From an uncultured Bacilli bacterium (GTDB taxonomy: Bacteria; Bacillota_I; Bacilli_A; RF39; UBA660), in contig CAKPFM010000001.1 of assembly GCA_934153945.1 (NCBI GenBank), forward strand, positions 62,001-126,000: a stretch of DNA of 64,000 nucleotides. The letters are read 5' to 3'. How positions within the stretch are numbered: position 1 is the first letter of the stretch; the number at the start of each line of letters is the position of its first letter. A model generated the notes under the pieces. That model ran no database searches, was not told the origin of the DNA, and worked only from the letters and a program-made list of their open reading frames with translations. Of the stretch, positions 17,518 to 29,075 are shown one piece after another. Position numbers and translations under genes: made by a program.

Positions 17518-20500
17518 TGAATATTAATAACGTTGAAGGGTTAAGAATAGCAATTGCCTCTCCTGAAATAATCAGAGAATGGTCTAATGGAGAAGTAAAA
17601 AAAGCAGAAACAATAAACTATCGTACTTTAAAACCTGAAAGAGATGGTTTGTTCTGTGAAAAAATATTTGGACCAACAAAAGACTGGGAATGTTCTTGTG
17701 GTAAATATAAAAGATTAAGATATAAAAATATCGTTTGTGATAGATGTGGAGTAGAAGTTACATCTTCAAAAGTTCGTCGTGAACGTATGGGACACATAGA
17801 GCTTGCTACTCCTGTATCTCACATTTGGTTTTTTAAAGGTATACCATCTCGTATGGGATTAGTACTTGATATGTCACCAAGAGATTTGGAAGAAGTATTA
17901 TACTTTGTTTCATATGTAGTATTAGATCCAGGAGCAGCTCCTTTAGAGAAAAAACAAATAATCAGTGATAAAGAATACCGTGCTTACTATGAAAAATACG
18001 GAAGTAGTTTCAGAGTTGGTATGGGTGCTGAAGCAATTAAAGAATTATTACAACAAGTTGATATTGAACAAGAAGTAGAAAATATCAAAAAGGAAATAGA
18101 AGAAATAAAAGATAGTGCAAGTCAAAAAAGAGTTCGTTTAATCAAGAGATTAGATGTACTAAATGCTTTCCTTGAATCAGGAAATAAACCTGAATGGATG
18201 ATAATGGATGCTATTCCAGTAATTCCACCAGAATTAAGACCAATGATTCAATTAGATGGTGGTAGATTTGCTACATCTGATTTAAATGATTTATATAGAA
18301 GAGTAATCAATCGTAACAATCGTTTAAAAAAATTAATGGAATTAGGCGCTCCTAGTATCATTATTCAAAATGAAAAACGTATGTTACAAGAAGCAGTAGA
18401 TGCATTATTTGATAATGGTAGAAGAGGACGTAACATTACTGGAGCAGGTAATAGACCACTTAAATCTTTATCAAGTATGTTAAAAGGTAAACAAGGTCGT
18501 TTCCGTCAAAACTTACTAGGTAAACGTGTTGACTATTCAGGTCGTTCAGTTATCGTAGTTGGACCATCACTTAAAATGTATGAATGTGGTATTCCAAAGG
18601 AAATGGCTTTAGAATTATTTAAACCTTATGTAATAAATGGCTTAGTATCTAAAGATATAGCATCAAATATTAAAGCTGCTAAACGTATGATTGAAAATCA
18701 AGATCCAAGAGTTTGGGATATTGTAGAAGAAAAAATTAAAGAACATCCAGTTATGTTAAACCGTGCTCCAACACTTCATAGACTTGGTATTCAAGCATTT
18801 GAACCAAAATTAATTGATGGTAGAGCAATTCGTCTACATCCGCTTGTTTGTGCAGCATTCAATGCCGACTTTGATGGGGACCAAATGGCTGTTCACGTTC
18901 CAATTAGTGAAGAAGCTCAAGCTGAAGCTAGAATTTTAATGTTAGGTGCTAATAACATCCTAAAACCTTCTGATGGTAACCCAATTGTTACTCCAGGACA
19001 AGATATGATTTTAGGTAACTATTACATAACTATTGAAAAAGCTGATATGCCTGGTGAAGGCAGAGTATTTAAAAATCCAGATGAAGCATTAATGGCATTT
19101 GAAAGAAGAGAAATTTCTCAACATACAAGAATTGCTATTCCAGTAAGTGGATTTAAACATAAATTATTTACTGAAGAACAAATGGATAAATATTTAGTAA
19201 CTACAGTAGGAAAATTAAAATTCAATGAAATTTTCCCAGATACTTTCCAATATATTAACGAAGGTACAAAAGAAAATATAGAAGGTATAACACCAGCAAA
19301 ATATTTCTTAAGTAGAGGTACTAATATAAAAGAAGCAATTAAAGAGATGGAATTAGTAAAACCTTTTGGTAAAAAAGTTTTAACTAAATTAATTGCTCAA
19401 ATATACAAAAGATATCAAACAACTGAAACATCAATTATGCTTGATAAAATGAAAGATTTAGGATTTAAAGAATCTACATTATCAGGTATATCAATTGGTA
19501 TTGGTGATATTATTCCATCAAAAACTAAAAAACAAGTTTTAGAAAATGCTAACGATAGAGTAGCACAAATAAATAAACAATTTAAACGTGGTTTAATTAC
19601 TGATAAAGAAAGATATGAAAAAGTAGTTGCTACATGGAATAGTGCTAAAAATGAAATAGCAGATGAATTATCACAAATTATTGCTGATAATAAAGATAAT
19701 CCTATATCAATAATGATTGATTCAGGTGCCCGTGGTAATATGAGTAACTACAACCAAATGGCTGGTATGCGTGGACTTATGGCTAAACCAAATGGTGAAT
19801 CAGTAGAAATTCCAATCACTTCTTCATTTATTGAAGGTGCAAGAGTTTCCGAGTTCTTCTTAGCAACTCACGGTATCAGAAAAGGTTTCGTTGATACAGC
19901 TCTTAAAACAGCAGATGCTGGTTACTTAACAAGAAGACTTATCGATGTATCACATGATATAATTATCAAAGAAGATGATTGTGGTACTGATGATGGTGTA
20001 GTAGTAGAAGCATTCTTAAATACAGATGGTACTGTTATTGAAGGATTAAGAGATCGTATTGTTGGTAGATATACTAATAAGAAAGTTATTAATCCAGAAA
20101 CAAAAGAAGTAATTGCTGATAGAAATACTTACATTACTGAAAATTTAGCAGATAAAATTATTGATGCTGGAATTACAAAAGTTTCAATTCGTACAGTATT
20201 AACTTGTAAATCAAAAGGTTCAGTATGTAGACATTGTTATGGACGTAACTTAGCTACTGGACAAATTGTTGAAATAGGAGAAGCAGTTGGTACTATGGCA
20301 GCACAATCAATTGGTGAACCAGGAACACAATTAACAATGCGTACTATCAACTCAGGTGGTGTAGCCGGAGACGATATTACTCAAGGTCTTCCTCGTGTTC
20401 AAGAATTATTTGAAGCACGTAATCCAAAAGGTAAAGCAACTATTTCAGAAATAAATGGTACAGTATCTAATATTGAAGAACAAAATGGTAAATTTATCAT

Positions 20501-21149
20501 TTCTGTTAAAAATGATGTTGAAACAAAAGAACACACAAGTAATTATGGCGCTAAATTAGCCGTTAATATTGGTGATACAGTAGTATCTGGACAACGTTTA
20601 ACTCATGGTGCTATTAGTCCAAAAGAATTATTAGTTGTTACAGATCCAATTACTGTTCAACAATATATCTTATCAGAAATTCAAAAAGTTTATCGTTCTC
20701 AAGGTGTTGATATATCAGATAAGCATGTTGAAATTATTGCTAAAAGAATGATTTCAAAAATCAAAATTGTAAATAGTGGAGATTCTTATCTACTACCTGG
20801 AACTATGGTTAATATTAATGACTTTAGAGAAGAAAATAAAGAATTAATCTTAAATGGTAAAAACCCAGCTACTGGTAGACCAGTATTATTAGGTATTACT
20901 AAAGCTTCTCTTGAAACAGATTCATTCTTATCAGCTGCATCATTCCAAGAAACAACAAGAATATTAACTGATGCTGCTATTCATGGTAAAGTAGACCACT
21001 TAAATGGTTTAAAAGAAAATGTTATCATTGGTAAATTAATACCAGCAGGTACAGGTGCTAAAAAATATAAAAATGTTGATTACACTTTAGAAAAAGTTGA
21101 TTCAACTCTAGAACCATTAGATGTTTTAGAAAATGAATTAATGGATTAA
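17517..21149 (+). CDS. rpoC: RNA polymerase beta' subunit
   Basis: 1210 residues. Zinc site CSCGKYKR...CDRCGVEV at the start, magnesium loop [12 protein letters not shown] (Asp 451, 453, 455), second zinc site [14 protein letters not shown], and the trigger-loop/F-bridge region [15 protein letters not shown] with [25 protein letters not shown] nearby. Translationally coupled to rpoB; hairpin terminator follows. Confidence 0.98.
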   Translation: MNINNVEGLRIAIASPEIIREWSNGEVKKAETINYRTLKPERDGLFCEKIFGPTKDWECSCGKYKRLRYKNIVCDRCGVEVTSSKVRRERMGHIELATPVSHIWFFKGIPSRMGLVLDMSPRDLEEVLYFVSYVVLDPGAAPLEKKQIISDKEYRAYYEKYGSSFRVGMGAEAIKELLQQVDIEQEVENIKKEIEEIKDSASQKRVRLIKRLDVLNAFLESGNKPEWMIMDAIPVIPPELRPMIQLDGGRFATSDLNDLYRRVINRNNRLKKLMELGAPSIIIQNEKRMLQEAVDALFDNGRRGRNITGAGNRPLKSLSSMLKGKQGRFRQNLLGKRVDYSGRSVIVVGPSLKMYECGIPKEMALELFKPYVINGLVSKDIASNIKAAKRMIENQDPRVWDIVEEKIKEHPVMLNRAPTLHRLGIQAFEPKLIDGRAIRLHPLVCAAFNADFDGDQMAVHVPISEEAQAEARILMLGANNILKPSDGNPIVTPGQDMILGNYYITIEKADMPGEGRVFKNPDEALMAFERREISQHTRIAIPVSGFKHKLFTEEQMDKYLVTTVGKLKFNEIFPDTFQYINEGTKENIEGITPAKYFLSRGTNIKEAIKEMELVKPFGKKVLTKLIAQIYKRYQTTETSIMLDKMKDLGFKESTLSGISIGIGDIIPSKTKKQVLENANDRVAQINKQFKRGLITDKERYEKVVATWNSAKNEIADELSQIIADNKDNPISIMIDSGARGNMSNYNQMAGMRGLMAKPNGESVEIPITSSFIEGARVSEFFLATHGIRKGFVDTALKTADAGYLTRRLIDVSHDIIIKEDDCGTDDGVVVEAFLNTDGTVIEGLRDRIVGRYTNKKVINPETKEVIADRNTYITENLADKIIDAGITKVSIRTVLTCKSKGSVCRHCYGRNLATGQIVEIGEAVGTMAAQSIGEPGTQLTMRTINSGGVAGDDITQGLPRVQELFEARNPKGKATISEINGTVSNIEEQNGKFIISVKNDVETKEHTSNYGAKLAVNIGDTVVSGQRLTHGAISPKELLVVTDPITVQQYILSEIQKVYRSQGVDISDKHVEIIAKRMISKIKIVNSGDSYLLPGTMVNINDFREENKELILNGKNPATGRPVLLGITKASLETDSFLSAASFQETTRILTDAAIHGKVDHLNGLKENVIIGKLIPAGTGAKKYKNVDYTLEKVDSTLEPLDVLENELMD

Positions 21150-21176
21150 GAGGTTCTTGAAAAAGAACTTTTTCTT
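21150..21176 (+). terminator. rpoBC terminator
   Basis: GGTTCTT-gaaa-AAGAACTTTTT directly after the rpoC stop. Confidence 0.85.
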
Positions 21177-21240
21177 TACTCAAATATCTTTTTTTAATAA
21201 ATAAACTTTGGTATAATGTTAATAGTAAGGTAGTGATAAT

Positions 21241-23403
21241 ATGAGAAATGGTAGAAAGACTATTTGGAAGGCACCAATGTATGTATATATGGGTGTACTT
21301 TTCCTTACTCTTATTTTGTATATACAATTTGTTTATTTATCACTGTCACCTACAATATATGGAAGAAATATGTCGGAATTTGCTGCAAGTCGTAATACAG
21401 TAAAAAGAACTCTTTCTGCTAAAAGAGGAACAATATATGATAGTAATTCAAATGTACTTGCCTTAAATGTAAGTTCATATACAGTAATAGCTTACTTACC
21501 AAAAAGTACAGTATATACAAAAGAAAACTATGTAAAAGATGTAGATGCTACGGCAGAAGCATTAAGTCCACTTCTAAATATGGAAGTTGATACTTTAAAA
21601 AAATTACTTACTCAAGATAAATATCAAGTAGAATTAGGACCTGGTGGTAGAGGAATTACTGAATTAAAAAAAGATGAAATAGAAGCTTTAAATTTACCGG
21701 GAATAGATTTTACTGAAGATCAAAAGAGATATTATCCAAACGGAGATTTTTCTTCATATATTATTGGGTACGCTAAAGATAATGAGATAACAGAAACTGA
21801 TAAAAATGGAAAAACAACGACTACAAAACAAATTGTAGGAGAACTTGGAATAGAATCGAAATATAATAGTTTATTAAGCGGTAAAGATGGATATTTAGAA
21901 TATCAACAAGATAAATATGGATATAAAATAGCTAATACTCAAGTAAAAGAAATTAAAGCCGAAAATGGATATGATATATATTTAACAATTGACGCTAATA
22001 TACAAAGATTTATAGAATCAGCAATTAAAGAAGCACAAAATACATATAATCCTGAATGGATTACAATATCAGTAATGGATGCCAAAACAGGAGATATATT
22101 AGGAACTAGTTCAACTCCTTCATATGATCCAAATGTTAGAAACATTACTAATTATGAAAATATATTTACATCTATTCCATTTGAACCAGGATCAACTATG
22201 AAAACATATACATATATGTGCGCTATGGAAAAAGGAATATATGATGGTTCAAAAACATTTGAATCTGGTACATTTAAAGTAGGTAATTATACAATTAATG
22301 ACTGGAATCGTAGTGGATGGGGAGCTATTACATTTGATAAAGGATATGAATATTCAAGTAATGTAGGAATTGCTAATTTAATTGATCAAGGATTAACGAG
22401 ACAAGATTTATATGAATGTTTTACAAAATATGGATTTGGTGAATTAACTGGAATAGAACTATCAAGAGAACAATCAGGAAAATTAAAATTTATTTATCCA
22501 ATAGAAGTTTATACAGCCGGATTTGGTCAAGGTATTACAACTACTCCTGTACAACATTTACAAGCTTTAACTATGGTAGCAAACAATGGAGATATGCTAA
22601 AACCTCATATAGTAAGCAAAATAGTTAATCCAGATACAAATGAAATTTATTATGAAAGAAACATAGAAAAAATTAGTAATGTTATTTCAACTGAAACAGC
22701 TACTAAAATAAAAGATTTAATGTATATAACTGTCCAAGGAAAAGATCCAGGAACAACTGGATATCCATATAGAATAGATGGATTTGATGTAATTGGAAAA
22801 ACAGGAACATCTCAAATTTATAGTAATACATTGGGAGGATATTTAACAGGAGATAATTCATATATATTTTCATATGCTGGTATGTATCCATATGAAGATC
22901 CTGAAATTATTATATATGCAGCTATGAAATTACCAACATGGGGCAAAAGTAGTGGTTTATCAAATGCTGTTAAAGATATAATGAAAAGTATTGCTAAATA
23001 TAAAAATATGTTTAGTGAAACAAAAGAAGAAGAGACTTTAAATACAATTGAAATTAAGTCATATTTAAATCAAAATGTAAAAGATGTTACAACAACTTTA
23101 TCTAATCAAGGATTAAATGTAATAGTACTTGGAAATGGTGAAAAAATAATAAAGCAATCAATAGTTAATGATTATTTGATAAGTGGCGAAAAAATTATTT
23201 TATTAACTGATGATTCAGAATACAAAATGCCAAGTATTATAGGTTGGAGTAGAAATGATGCTATTAAATTATTTAATTTATTAAATATATCTTATACAAT
23301 TGATGGATATGGATATGTAACAAATCAAAGTATTGAAAAGAATACAACTATAACAAATGATATGAATATTAATATTACTTTATCAAGTAATTTAGAAAGT
23401 TAG
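21241..23403 (+). CDS. Class B penicillin-binding protein with two PASTA domains
   Basis: 720 residues. One N-terminal membrane helix (MGVLFLTLILYIQFVYL), dimerisation domain with RGTIYDSNSNVLA, then a transpeptidase domain: Ser318-x-x-Lys in EPGSTMKT, SSN at 372-374, KTGT at 520-523. Two C-terminal repeats look like PASTA (about 590-650 and 655-720). It cross-links septal peptidoglycan outside the membrane in the PBP2B/PBP2x/FtsI manner. Followed after 7 bases by the prepilin gene. Confidence 0.92.
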   Translation: MRNGRKTIWKAPMYVYMGVLFLTLILYIQFVYLSLSPTIYGRNMSEFAASRNTVKRTLSAKRGTIYDSNSNVLALNVSSYTVIAYLPKSTVYTKENYVKDVDATAEALSPLLNMEVDTLKKLLTQDKYQVELGPGGRGITELKKDEIEALNLPGIDFTEDQKRYYPNGDFSSYIIGYAKDNEITETDKNGKTTTTKQIVGELGIESKYNSLLSGKDGYLEYQQDKYGYKIANTQVKEIKAENGYDIYLTIDANIQRFIESAIKEAQNTYNPEWITISVMDAKTGDILGTSSTPSYDPNVRNITNYENIFTSIPFEPGSTMKTYTYMCAMEKGIYDGSKTFESGTFKVGNYTINDWNRSGWGAITFDKGYEYSSNVGIANLIDQGLTRQDLYECFTKYGFGELTGIELSREQSGKLKFIYPIEVYTAGFGQGITTTPVQHLQALTMVANNGDMLKPHIVSKIVNPDTNEIYYERNIEKISNVISTETATKIKDLMYITVQGKDPGTTGYPYRIDGFDVIGKTGTSQIYSNTLGGYLTGDNSYIFSYAGMYPYEDPEIIIYAAMKLPTWGKSSGLSNAVKDIMKSIAKYKNMFSETKEEETLNTIEIKSYLNQNVKDVTTTLSNQGLNVIVLGNGEKIIKQSIVNDYLISGEKIILLTDDSEYKMPSIIGWSRNDAIKLFNLLNISYTIDGYGYVTNQSIEKNTTITNDMNINITLSSNLES

Positions 23404-23410
23404 GTGCAAT

Positions 23411-24565
23411 ATGAAGAAAGGTTTTACTTTAGTTGAAGTTTTAACAGTAATAGTGATATTATCTATTTTATCTATGATTGTTTTTCCTAATGTTGTTAAG
23501 ATAATAAATAAATCAAAAGATAATTTATATCAAACACAACTTAGAGAATTAGAAATGTCTACAAAAAATTTTGCTTTAGATAATCAACAATTATTAGATA
23601 AAAATCATTTAAATGATACATATATATCATTAGAAACTTTAAAACAATCAATGTATATAAAAAGTGATAAAATTAGTAATCCTAAAACAAGTAAAGAAAT
23701 GAATGGATGCATGAGAATATACTACAATCATGATACTAACCAATATAATTATGAATATATTGATAATGAATGTACTACAGATAGTGGATATATTATTACC
23801 TATAAAAATGGTAGTTTTAAAAAAGAAGAAATTAATCCAGTTAAATCTGCTTATGATAAGATTTTAGAAGATAATACAGCAATATATTTATTAGGAAATA
23901 CCGAAAGTGGATTATATGACATAGGTGACGAATATATTTTTAGAGGTACATCTCCTGCAAACTATGCTGAATTAGGTGGAGAAAAATATAGAATAATTAG
24001 TTTAAATAAAACAGATAAAACTATTAAATTGATTAAAGAAGTTTATGAAACGAGCGTTTATAGTAGTACTAATAATAATTCTTTTGTAGATTCAACAATA
24101 TCAAAAGTTATTTTTCCAGAATTTATAGCAAATAAAAAATATTCAAATAAAATTGTAGATAGTTATAAATGGCCAAATGGAATACTAGATATAACACAAA
24201 GTATTGATTATGATACATTGCTATCAGTTGAAAATACTAACTATGTTCAAAATAGATTAGGTTTAATAAATGTTAGTGATTATGTTATAGCTTCATTAGA
24301 TACAAATTGTTATAAAAATATTACTTCAAGTACTTGTAAAAATTCAAATTATTTATATGATTTATTTAAAGGAAAATCATTATGGACTATGAATAATTCT
24401 ACTAGTGGCAATGTTATAACATTAGAAGATGGAGTAATTACTAATCATGTTTTAAATTCATCAACTGATTCATCATATAGAATATATCACATAGTAGTAT
24501 TAAAAAAGAATGTAACAATTAGTAAAGGAATTGGAACTAGTAGTTCTCCATATAAAGTAGAGTAA
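23411..24565 (+). CDS. Prepilin-like protein with N-terminal methylation site
   Basis: 384 residues. KKGFTLVEVLTVIVILSILS is a type IV prepilin leader with cleavage after Gly and Glu at +5, continuing into the hydrophobic helix. Behind the pilin helix lies a long domain with GDEYIFRGTSPANYAELGGE, YRIISLNKTDKTIKLI and a closing GTSSSPYKVE, as in large surface pseudopilins of gut Firmicutes. No prepilin peptidase, ATPase or platform gene is in the window. It sits between two PBP genes. Role unknown; surface display is inferred. Confidence 0.85.
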   Translation: MKKGFTLVEVLTVIVILSILSMIVFPNVVKIINKSKDNLYQTQLRELEMSTKNFALDNQQLLDKNHLNDTYISLETLKQSMYIKSDKISNPKTSKEMNGCMRIYYNHDTNQYNYEYIDNECTTDSGYIITYKNGSFKKEEINPVKSAYDKILEDNTAIYLLGNTESGLYDIGDEYIFRGTSPANYAELGGEKYRIISLNKTDKTIKLIKEVYETSVYSSTNNNSFVDSTISKVIFPEFIANKKYSNKIVDSYKWPNGILDITQSIDYDTLLSVENTNYVQNRLGLINVSDYVIASLDTNCYKNITSSTCKNSNYLYDLFKGKSLWTMNNSTSGNVITLEDGVITNHVLNSSTDSSYRIYHIVVLKKNVTISKGIGTSSSPYKVE

Positions 24566-24595
24566 AGATAATGAACAATTATCTTTTTGTTTTTA
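24566..24595 (+). terminator. Terminator after prepilin gene
   Basis: AAAGATAAT-gaaca-ATTATCTTTTT hairpin with T run. Confidence 0.8.
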
Positions 24596-24632
24596 ATAAA
24601 TACTTGTAAGCATATAATTAAATGGTGATAAC

Positions 24633-26540
24633 ATGTTTAATAAAGAAGTGCATACTAGAATTAAAATAGTATTATTTATATTAATAATTTGTTTAATTAT
24701 GATTATATGTAAAGTATTTTATACCCAAGTAATAGATTATAAGAAATTAAATTATCTAGCTAATCAACTTTGGAATAGAAATTTACCAATAATGGCAGAT
24801 AGAGGAAAAATATATGATAGAAATGGTGTTGTACTAGCTGATAATATTACTACAACTTCACTAGTACTTATTCCAAATCAAATACAAAATAAAGAAGAAG
24901 TAGCAACTAAATTAGCTGAAATATTAAATGTAAGTTATGAAGAAATGTATAAACATGTAAGTAAAAAGACATCTATAGAAAGAGTACATCCAGAAGGCAG
25001 AAAATTATCATATGAGATAGCTGACAAAATAAATGAATTAAAGTATGATGGAGTATATTTAGTAAAAGAAAGTACTAGATCATACCCATATCAAAATTTA
25101 CTGTCGCATACTTTAGGATTTGTAGGAATAGATAATCAAGGATTAAGTGGTCTAGAATTAATGTATGATTCATATTTAACTGGTGAATCAGGAGCAATTA
25201 AATATATCAGTGACGCAAAAGGAAATAAATTGGAATTAACTGAAAGTTATGAAGCACCACAAGATGGAGTAAATATGACTTTAACAATAAATTATGAATT
25301 ACAAGCTGTACTAGAAAGAGAATTAGATAATGCAGTAAGTAAATATAATCCAGATCAAGCATTAGGAATAGCTATGAATCCAAAAACGGGAGAAATTCTA
25401 GCAATCGCATCACGTCCTGATTTTAATCCTAGTGAATATCAAAATTATACAGTAGAAGAAATAAATAGAAATTTGCCAGTATGGATGACATATGAACCAG
25501 GATCAACTTTTAAAATTATTACATTAAGTGCTGCTTTAGAAGAAAAATTAATAGATTTGGATAATGATACATTTTATGATGGTGGCAGTGTAAATGTCGA
25601 AAATGCTAGAATAAAATGTTGGAAACATGGAGGACATGGAGCTCAAACATATTTACAAGTTGTAGAAAACTCTTGTAACCCAGGATTTGTATCTATTGGT
25701 CAAAAATTAGGTAAAGAAAAATTATTTGAATATATAAATGCATTTGGATTTGGTCAAAAAACAGGAGTAGATTTAAATGGAGAAGCAAGTGGTATATTGT
25801 TTAAACTAGATAAAGTTGGCCCAGTAGAACTAGCAACTACTTCTTTTGGTCAGGGTGTAAGTGTAACACCTATACAACAAATAACTGCTGTTAGTGCTGC
25901 TATAAATGGAGGTACTTTAATAAAACCATATATAGTAAAAAGTTTAAATGAACCAGAAACAAATACTGTTATTAAAAATTTTGAAAGTGAAATAAAAAGA
26001 AAAGTAATAAGCGAAGATACTAGTGAAAAGGTAAGATATGCTCTAGAAAGTGTAGTTACAAATGGAACAGGTAGAAATGCTTTTATTGATGGATATAGAG
26101 TAGGTGGTAAAACTGGAACAGCTCAAAAAGTAAAAGATGGTAGATATATGGTAGGAAATTATATTGTTTCATTTATAGGATTTATGCCTGCTAACGATCC
26201 AGAAATAGTTGTTTATATAGCTGTAGATAATGCTAAAGGAATAACACAATATGGAGGCACAATAGCAGCCCCTATCGCAAGAACAATATTACAAGAATCA
26301 ATAGATATACTAAATATTGAAAAACCAGTTGGGGCAAGTGAAAAAAAATATAATTATTTAGATAGAAAATATGCAACTGTACCAGATGTTACTAATATGA
26401 CTTTAAAAGAAGCTTTACAAAATTTAAAAGGATTTAAAGTAGAATATACTGGAACTGGTTCAAAAGTTATATATCAATCTCCTAGTAAGGAGACAAGAAT
26501 ATTTGAAGGTGAAACTGTTAAATTAATGTTAGGAGAATAA
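24633..26540 (+). CDS. Class B penicillin-binding protein, SpoVD/FtsI type, one PASTA domain
   Basis: 635 residues: membrane helix (IVLFILIICLIMIICKVFY), RGKIYDRNGVVLADN, transpeptidase with Ser291-x-x-Lys (EPGSTFKI), SCN at 347-349, KTGT at 493-496, and one PASTA repeat at the end (VPDVTNMTLKEAL). SCN instead of SxN with Ser/Thr in the middle also occurs in SpoVD-like enzymes. With the previous PBP this gives two class B enzymes in one locus, presumably divided between septal and another growth mode; that division is inference. Confidence 0.92.
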   Translation: MFNKEVHTRIKIVLFILIICLIMIICKVFYTQVIDYKKLNYLANQLWNRNLPIMADRGKIYDRNGVVLADNITTTSLVLIPNQIQNKEEVATKLAEILNVSYEEMYKHVSKKTSIERVHPEGRKLSYEIADKINELKYDGVYLVKESTRSYPYQNLLSHTLGFVGIDNQGLSGLELMYDSYLTGESGAIKYISDAKGNKLELTESYEAPQDGVNMTLTINYELQAVLERELDNAVSKYNPDQALGIAMNPKTGEILAIASRPDFNPSEYQNYTVEEINRNLPVWMTYEPGSTFKIITLSAALEEKLIDLDNDTFYDGGSVNVENARIKCWKHGGHGAQTYLQVVENSCNPGFVSIGQKLGKEKLFEYINAFGFGQKTGVDLNGEASGILFKLDKVGPVELATTSFGQGVSVTPIQQITAVSAAINGGTLIKPYIVKSLNEPETNTVIKNFESEIKRKVISEDTSEKVRYALESVVTNGTGRNAFIDGYRVGGKTGTAQKVKDGRYMVGNYIVSFIGFMPANDPEIVVYIAVDNAKGITQYGGTIAAPIARTILQESIDILNIEKPVGASEKKYNYLDRKYATVPDVTNMTLKEALQNLKGFKVEYTGTGSKVIYQSPSKETRIFEGETVKLMLGE

Positions 26541-26589
26541 TATAGCATTTAATATCTTAATTTGATATAATAGAGTTGGAGTTGATATT

Positions 26590-26973
26590 ATGATTAATTT
26601 TAATAAATATCGTGGAAACATTTTAGAAAAAGATGGAAACTTTGTAAACTATCAAACAACTACAGGAATTATGCATTATGAGATTGTTGAAGATTATTGT
26701 AGAAAAAAAGATTATAGTACATGTAGTGAGCAAGCTATAATAGAAAATGGAAATATTTATATTAGAAATGCTAACATGGGAATGTTTGTAATATATATGC
26801 CTTCTAACATAACCAATGAACAATTATATCAATTAGAAGCTAATGATAAAATAATTGATAATTTTACTTATTTAGGTGTTGTTAAAGATGGAAAAAATTA
26901 TGAGTATACAAATGATATATGGCATAATTTTTCAAATGATATTATACAGTCATATTATAAAAAAATAAAATAA
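26590..26973 (+). CDS. Hypothetical protein
   Basis: 127 residues, soluble, no domain recognised. Contains YCRKKDYSTCSEQ with two cysteines and an aromatic-rich rest. A TGATATAAT box at 26563-26571 and GGAG before the ATG support expression on its own. Confidence 0.65.
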   Translation: MINFNKYRGNILEKDGNFVNYQTTTGIMHYEIVEDYCRKKDYSTCSEQAIIENGNIYIRNANMGMFVIYMPSNITNEQLYQLEANDKIIDNFTYLGVVKDGKNYEYTNDIWHNFSNDIIQSYYKKIK

Positions 26974-27127
26974 AATTATTATTTAATATATATAGTAATT
27001 TATTACCTTTTAATGGTAATGATTTAGCTATATTTGTAAAAAGAAAAGCAAAATAAAGTTTTTCTTTTTCTATACTATGAAAGAATATAAAATTATGATA
27101 AAATAATAAAAGAAATGGAGTAATAAT

Positions 27128-28549
27128 ATGAAAAACGAAAAAATAACAAGTAGAGATGTTGATTTTGCTAAATGGTACACGGATGTAGTAATGGCTGCCC
27201 ATTTAGCTAGTTATACAAATGTAAAAGGATGTATTGCAATTGAACCAAATGGTTATGCAATATGGGAAAAAATGCAATCTATTTTGGATAAAAAATTTAA
27301 AGAACTAGGACATGTTAATGTACAAATGCCTCTATTAATACCAGAAAATTTATTAAAAAAAGAAAGCGATTTAGTAGAAGGTTTTGCTCCTGAAGTAGCA
27401 TGGGTAACATATGGTGGTTCAAAAGAATTAGAAGAAAGATTATGTATTAGACCAACAAGTGAAACAATGTTTTGTGACTATTATAAAGATCATGTTTCAT
27501 CATATAGAGATTTGCCTAAATTATATAATCAATGGTGTAATGTACTTAGATGGGAAAAAGAAACTAGACCTTTTCTAAGAAGTAGAGAATTTTTATGGCA
27601 AGAAGGACATACTATTCATAGTACAAGTGAAGAAGCAGAAAAAGAAACAAAACAAATGATGGATGTATATAAATGGTTTCATCATGAAATTTTAGCTATA
27701 CCATCTATAACAGGAAGAAAAACAGAAAAAGAAAAATTTGCTGGAGCTGAATATACTTTAACTAATGAAGCTCTAATGTATAATGGTGTAGCACTTCAAG
27801 CAGGAACAAGTCATTACTTTGGACAAAAATTTAGTAAAGCATATGATGTTAAATTTTTAACTAAAGAAAATAAACAAGAATATGTATATCAAACTTCTTG
27901 GGGAACTACTACTAGAATGATTGGTGGATTAATAATGGTTCATAGTGATGATAAAGGACTTGTTTTACCACCTAGAATAGCTCCAAAACAAGTAGTTATC
28001 ATTCCTATTGGTAATAATGAAGATGTCTTAAATTTATCTAATCAAATAAATCAAAAATTAAATGAAAAAAATATTGTCTCATATGTTGATTTATCAGAAA
28101 AATCTCCAGGATTTAAATTTGCTGAAGCTGAAGTAAATGGTATACCAGTTAGAATAGAAATAGGACCAAGAGATTTAGAAAATAATTTAATTACTATAGC
28201 AAGACGTGATACAAGTGAAAAATATCAAGAAAATATTAATATTGATATAGTAGAATATGTAAATAATTTATTAGAAACTATTCAAAAAGATATGTATAAT
28301 AGGGCATTAGAAAGAAGAAATAAACTAACCTTTACAGCAAAAACTTTAGAAGATGTAGAAAATATAATGAATACACAACCAGGATTTGTTAAAGCTGATT
28401 GGTGTGGAAGAGAAGAATGTGAACTTAAAATGAAAGAAATAAAAGGTACAAAATCTAGATGTATAGTAGATGAAGAAATGATAACAGGTAAATGTGTAGT
28501 TTGTGGAGAGGAAGCTAAACATACTGTTATATGGGGACAGCAATATTAA
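27128..28549 (+). CDS. proS: Prolyl-tRNA synthetase, archaeal/eukaryotic type
   Basis: 473 residues. Starts with KNEKITSRDVDFAKWYTDVV, motif 2-like RWEKETRPFLRSREFLWQEGHT and LCIRPTSETMF, no insertion editing domain, and a C-terminal zinc-like part with CGREEC and CVVCGEEAKHTVIWGQQY. These are marks of the short ProRS without the bacterial INS domain, found in archaea, eukaryotes and some Firmicutes and mollicutes. Charges tRNA-Pro. No T-box is visible upstream. A terminator follows. Confidence 0.96.
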   Translation: MKNEKITSRDVDFAKWYTDVVMAAHLASYTNVKGCIAIEPNGYAIWEKMQSILDKKFKELGHVNVQMPLLIPENLLKKESDLVEGFAPEVAWVTYGGSKELEERLCIRPTSETMFCDYYKDHVSSYRDLPKLYNQWCNVLRWEKETRPFLRSREFLWQEGHTIHSTSEEAEKETKQMMDVYKWFHHEILAIPSITGRKTEKEKFAGAEYTLTNEALMYNGVALQAGTSHYFGQKFSKAYDVKFLTKENKQEYVYQTSWGTTTRMIGGLIMVHSDDKGLVLPPRIAPKQVVIIPIGNNEDVLNLSNQINQKLNEKNIVSYVDLSEKSPGFKFAEAEVNGIPVRIEIGPRDLENNLITIARRDTSEKYQENINIDIVEYVNNLLETIQKDMYNRALERRNKLTFTAKTLEDVENIMNTQPGFVKADWCGREECELKMKEIKGTKSRCIVDEEMITGKCVVCGEEAKHTVIWGQQY

Positions 28550-28559
28550 TTCAATAATG

Positions 28560-28590
28560 TAAAGATACTTGAAAAAAGTATCTTTTTTTG
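28560..28590 (+). terminator. proS terminator
   Basis: AAGATACTT-gaaa-AAGTATCTT followed by T's. Confidence 0.85.
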
Positions 28591-28616
28591 TTATAAAAAT
28601 AGAAGGATAGAAAATT

Positions 28617-29001
28617 ATGAAAAAAGGATTTACATTAATAGAGCTACTAGCAGTCATAGTAATTTTATCAATAATAGCGTTAATCGCAACACCGATGATA
28701 TTAGGAGTAATAGAAACAACTAAAAAAGGAGCGCTAAATCAAGTGCATTAGGCTATATAGATGCAGTAGAAAAAACAATATCAGTAAATATGTTAAATAG
28801 TAGTAAAGAGAATATAGATGATGGAGTATATGAAGTAAAAACATTAAAAGAAGCAAAATATGATATTCAAGTAAAAGGATAAATACCAAACGATGAAAGT
28901 TGGTTAAAAATAAAAGAAGGTGAAGTAGTATCATATTCATTAAAAATAGTAGAATTGGAATAAGACCAGGTATAACAATATCTAAATCAATTATTAAATA
29001 A
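28617..29001 (+). pseudogene. Broken prepilin gene
   Basis: Begins with an excellent prepilin leader (KKGFTLIELLAVIVILSII) after AGAAGG. The first frame ends at a stop around 28751. The expected continuation (KSSALGYIDAVEKTISVN) lies in another frame from about 28735, is broken by a stop near 28881 (KG-stop-IPNDESWLKI), and the ending (RIGIRPGITISKSIIK) needs one more shift near 28950. At least two frameshifts and one nonsense codon make sequencing error unlikely. Confidence 0.88.
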
Positions 29002-29005
29002 AAAA

Positions 29006-29033
29006 CAAAGACTTCAATTGAAGTCTTTTATTA
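29006..29033. terminator. Bidirectional terminator between broken prepilin and ssb
   Basis: AAAGACTTCAATTGAAGTCTTT is fully self-complementary, with A's before and T's after, between convergent genes. Confidence 0.8.
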
Positions 29034-29075
29034 TGATAAAATTGAAATTTGAAATCTTACGTTTAAAATTATAGT

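Noticed and set aside
26974..27127. T-box before proS
   Set aside because: No T-box core or GGUGG-like sequence; only A/T-rich sequence with a TGATAAAAT box.
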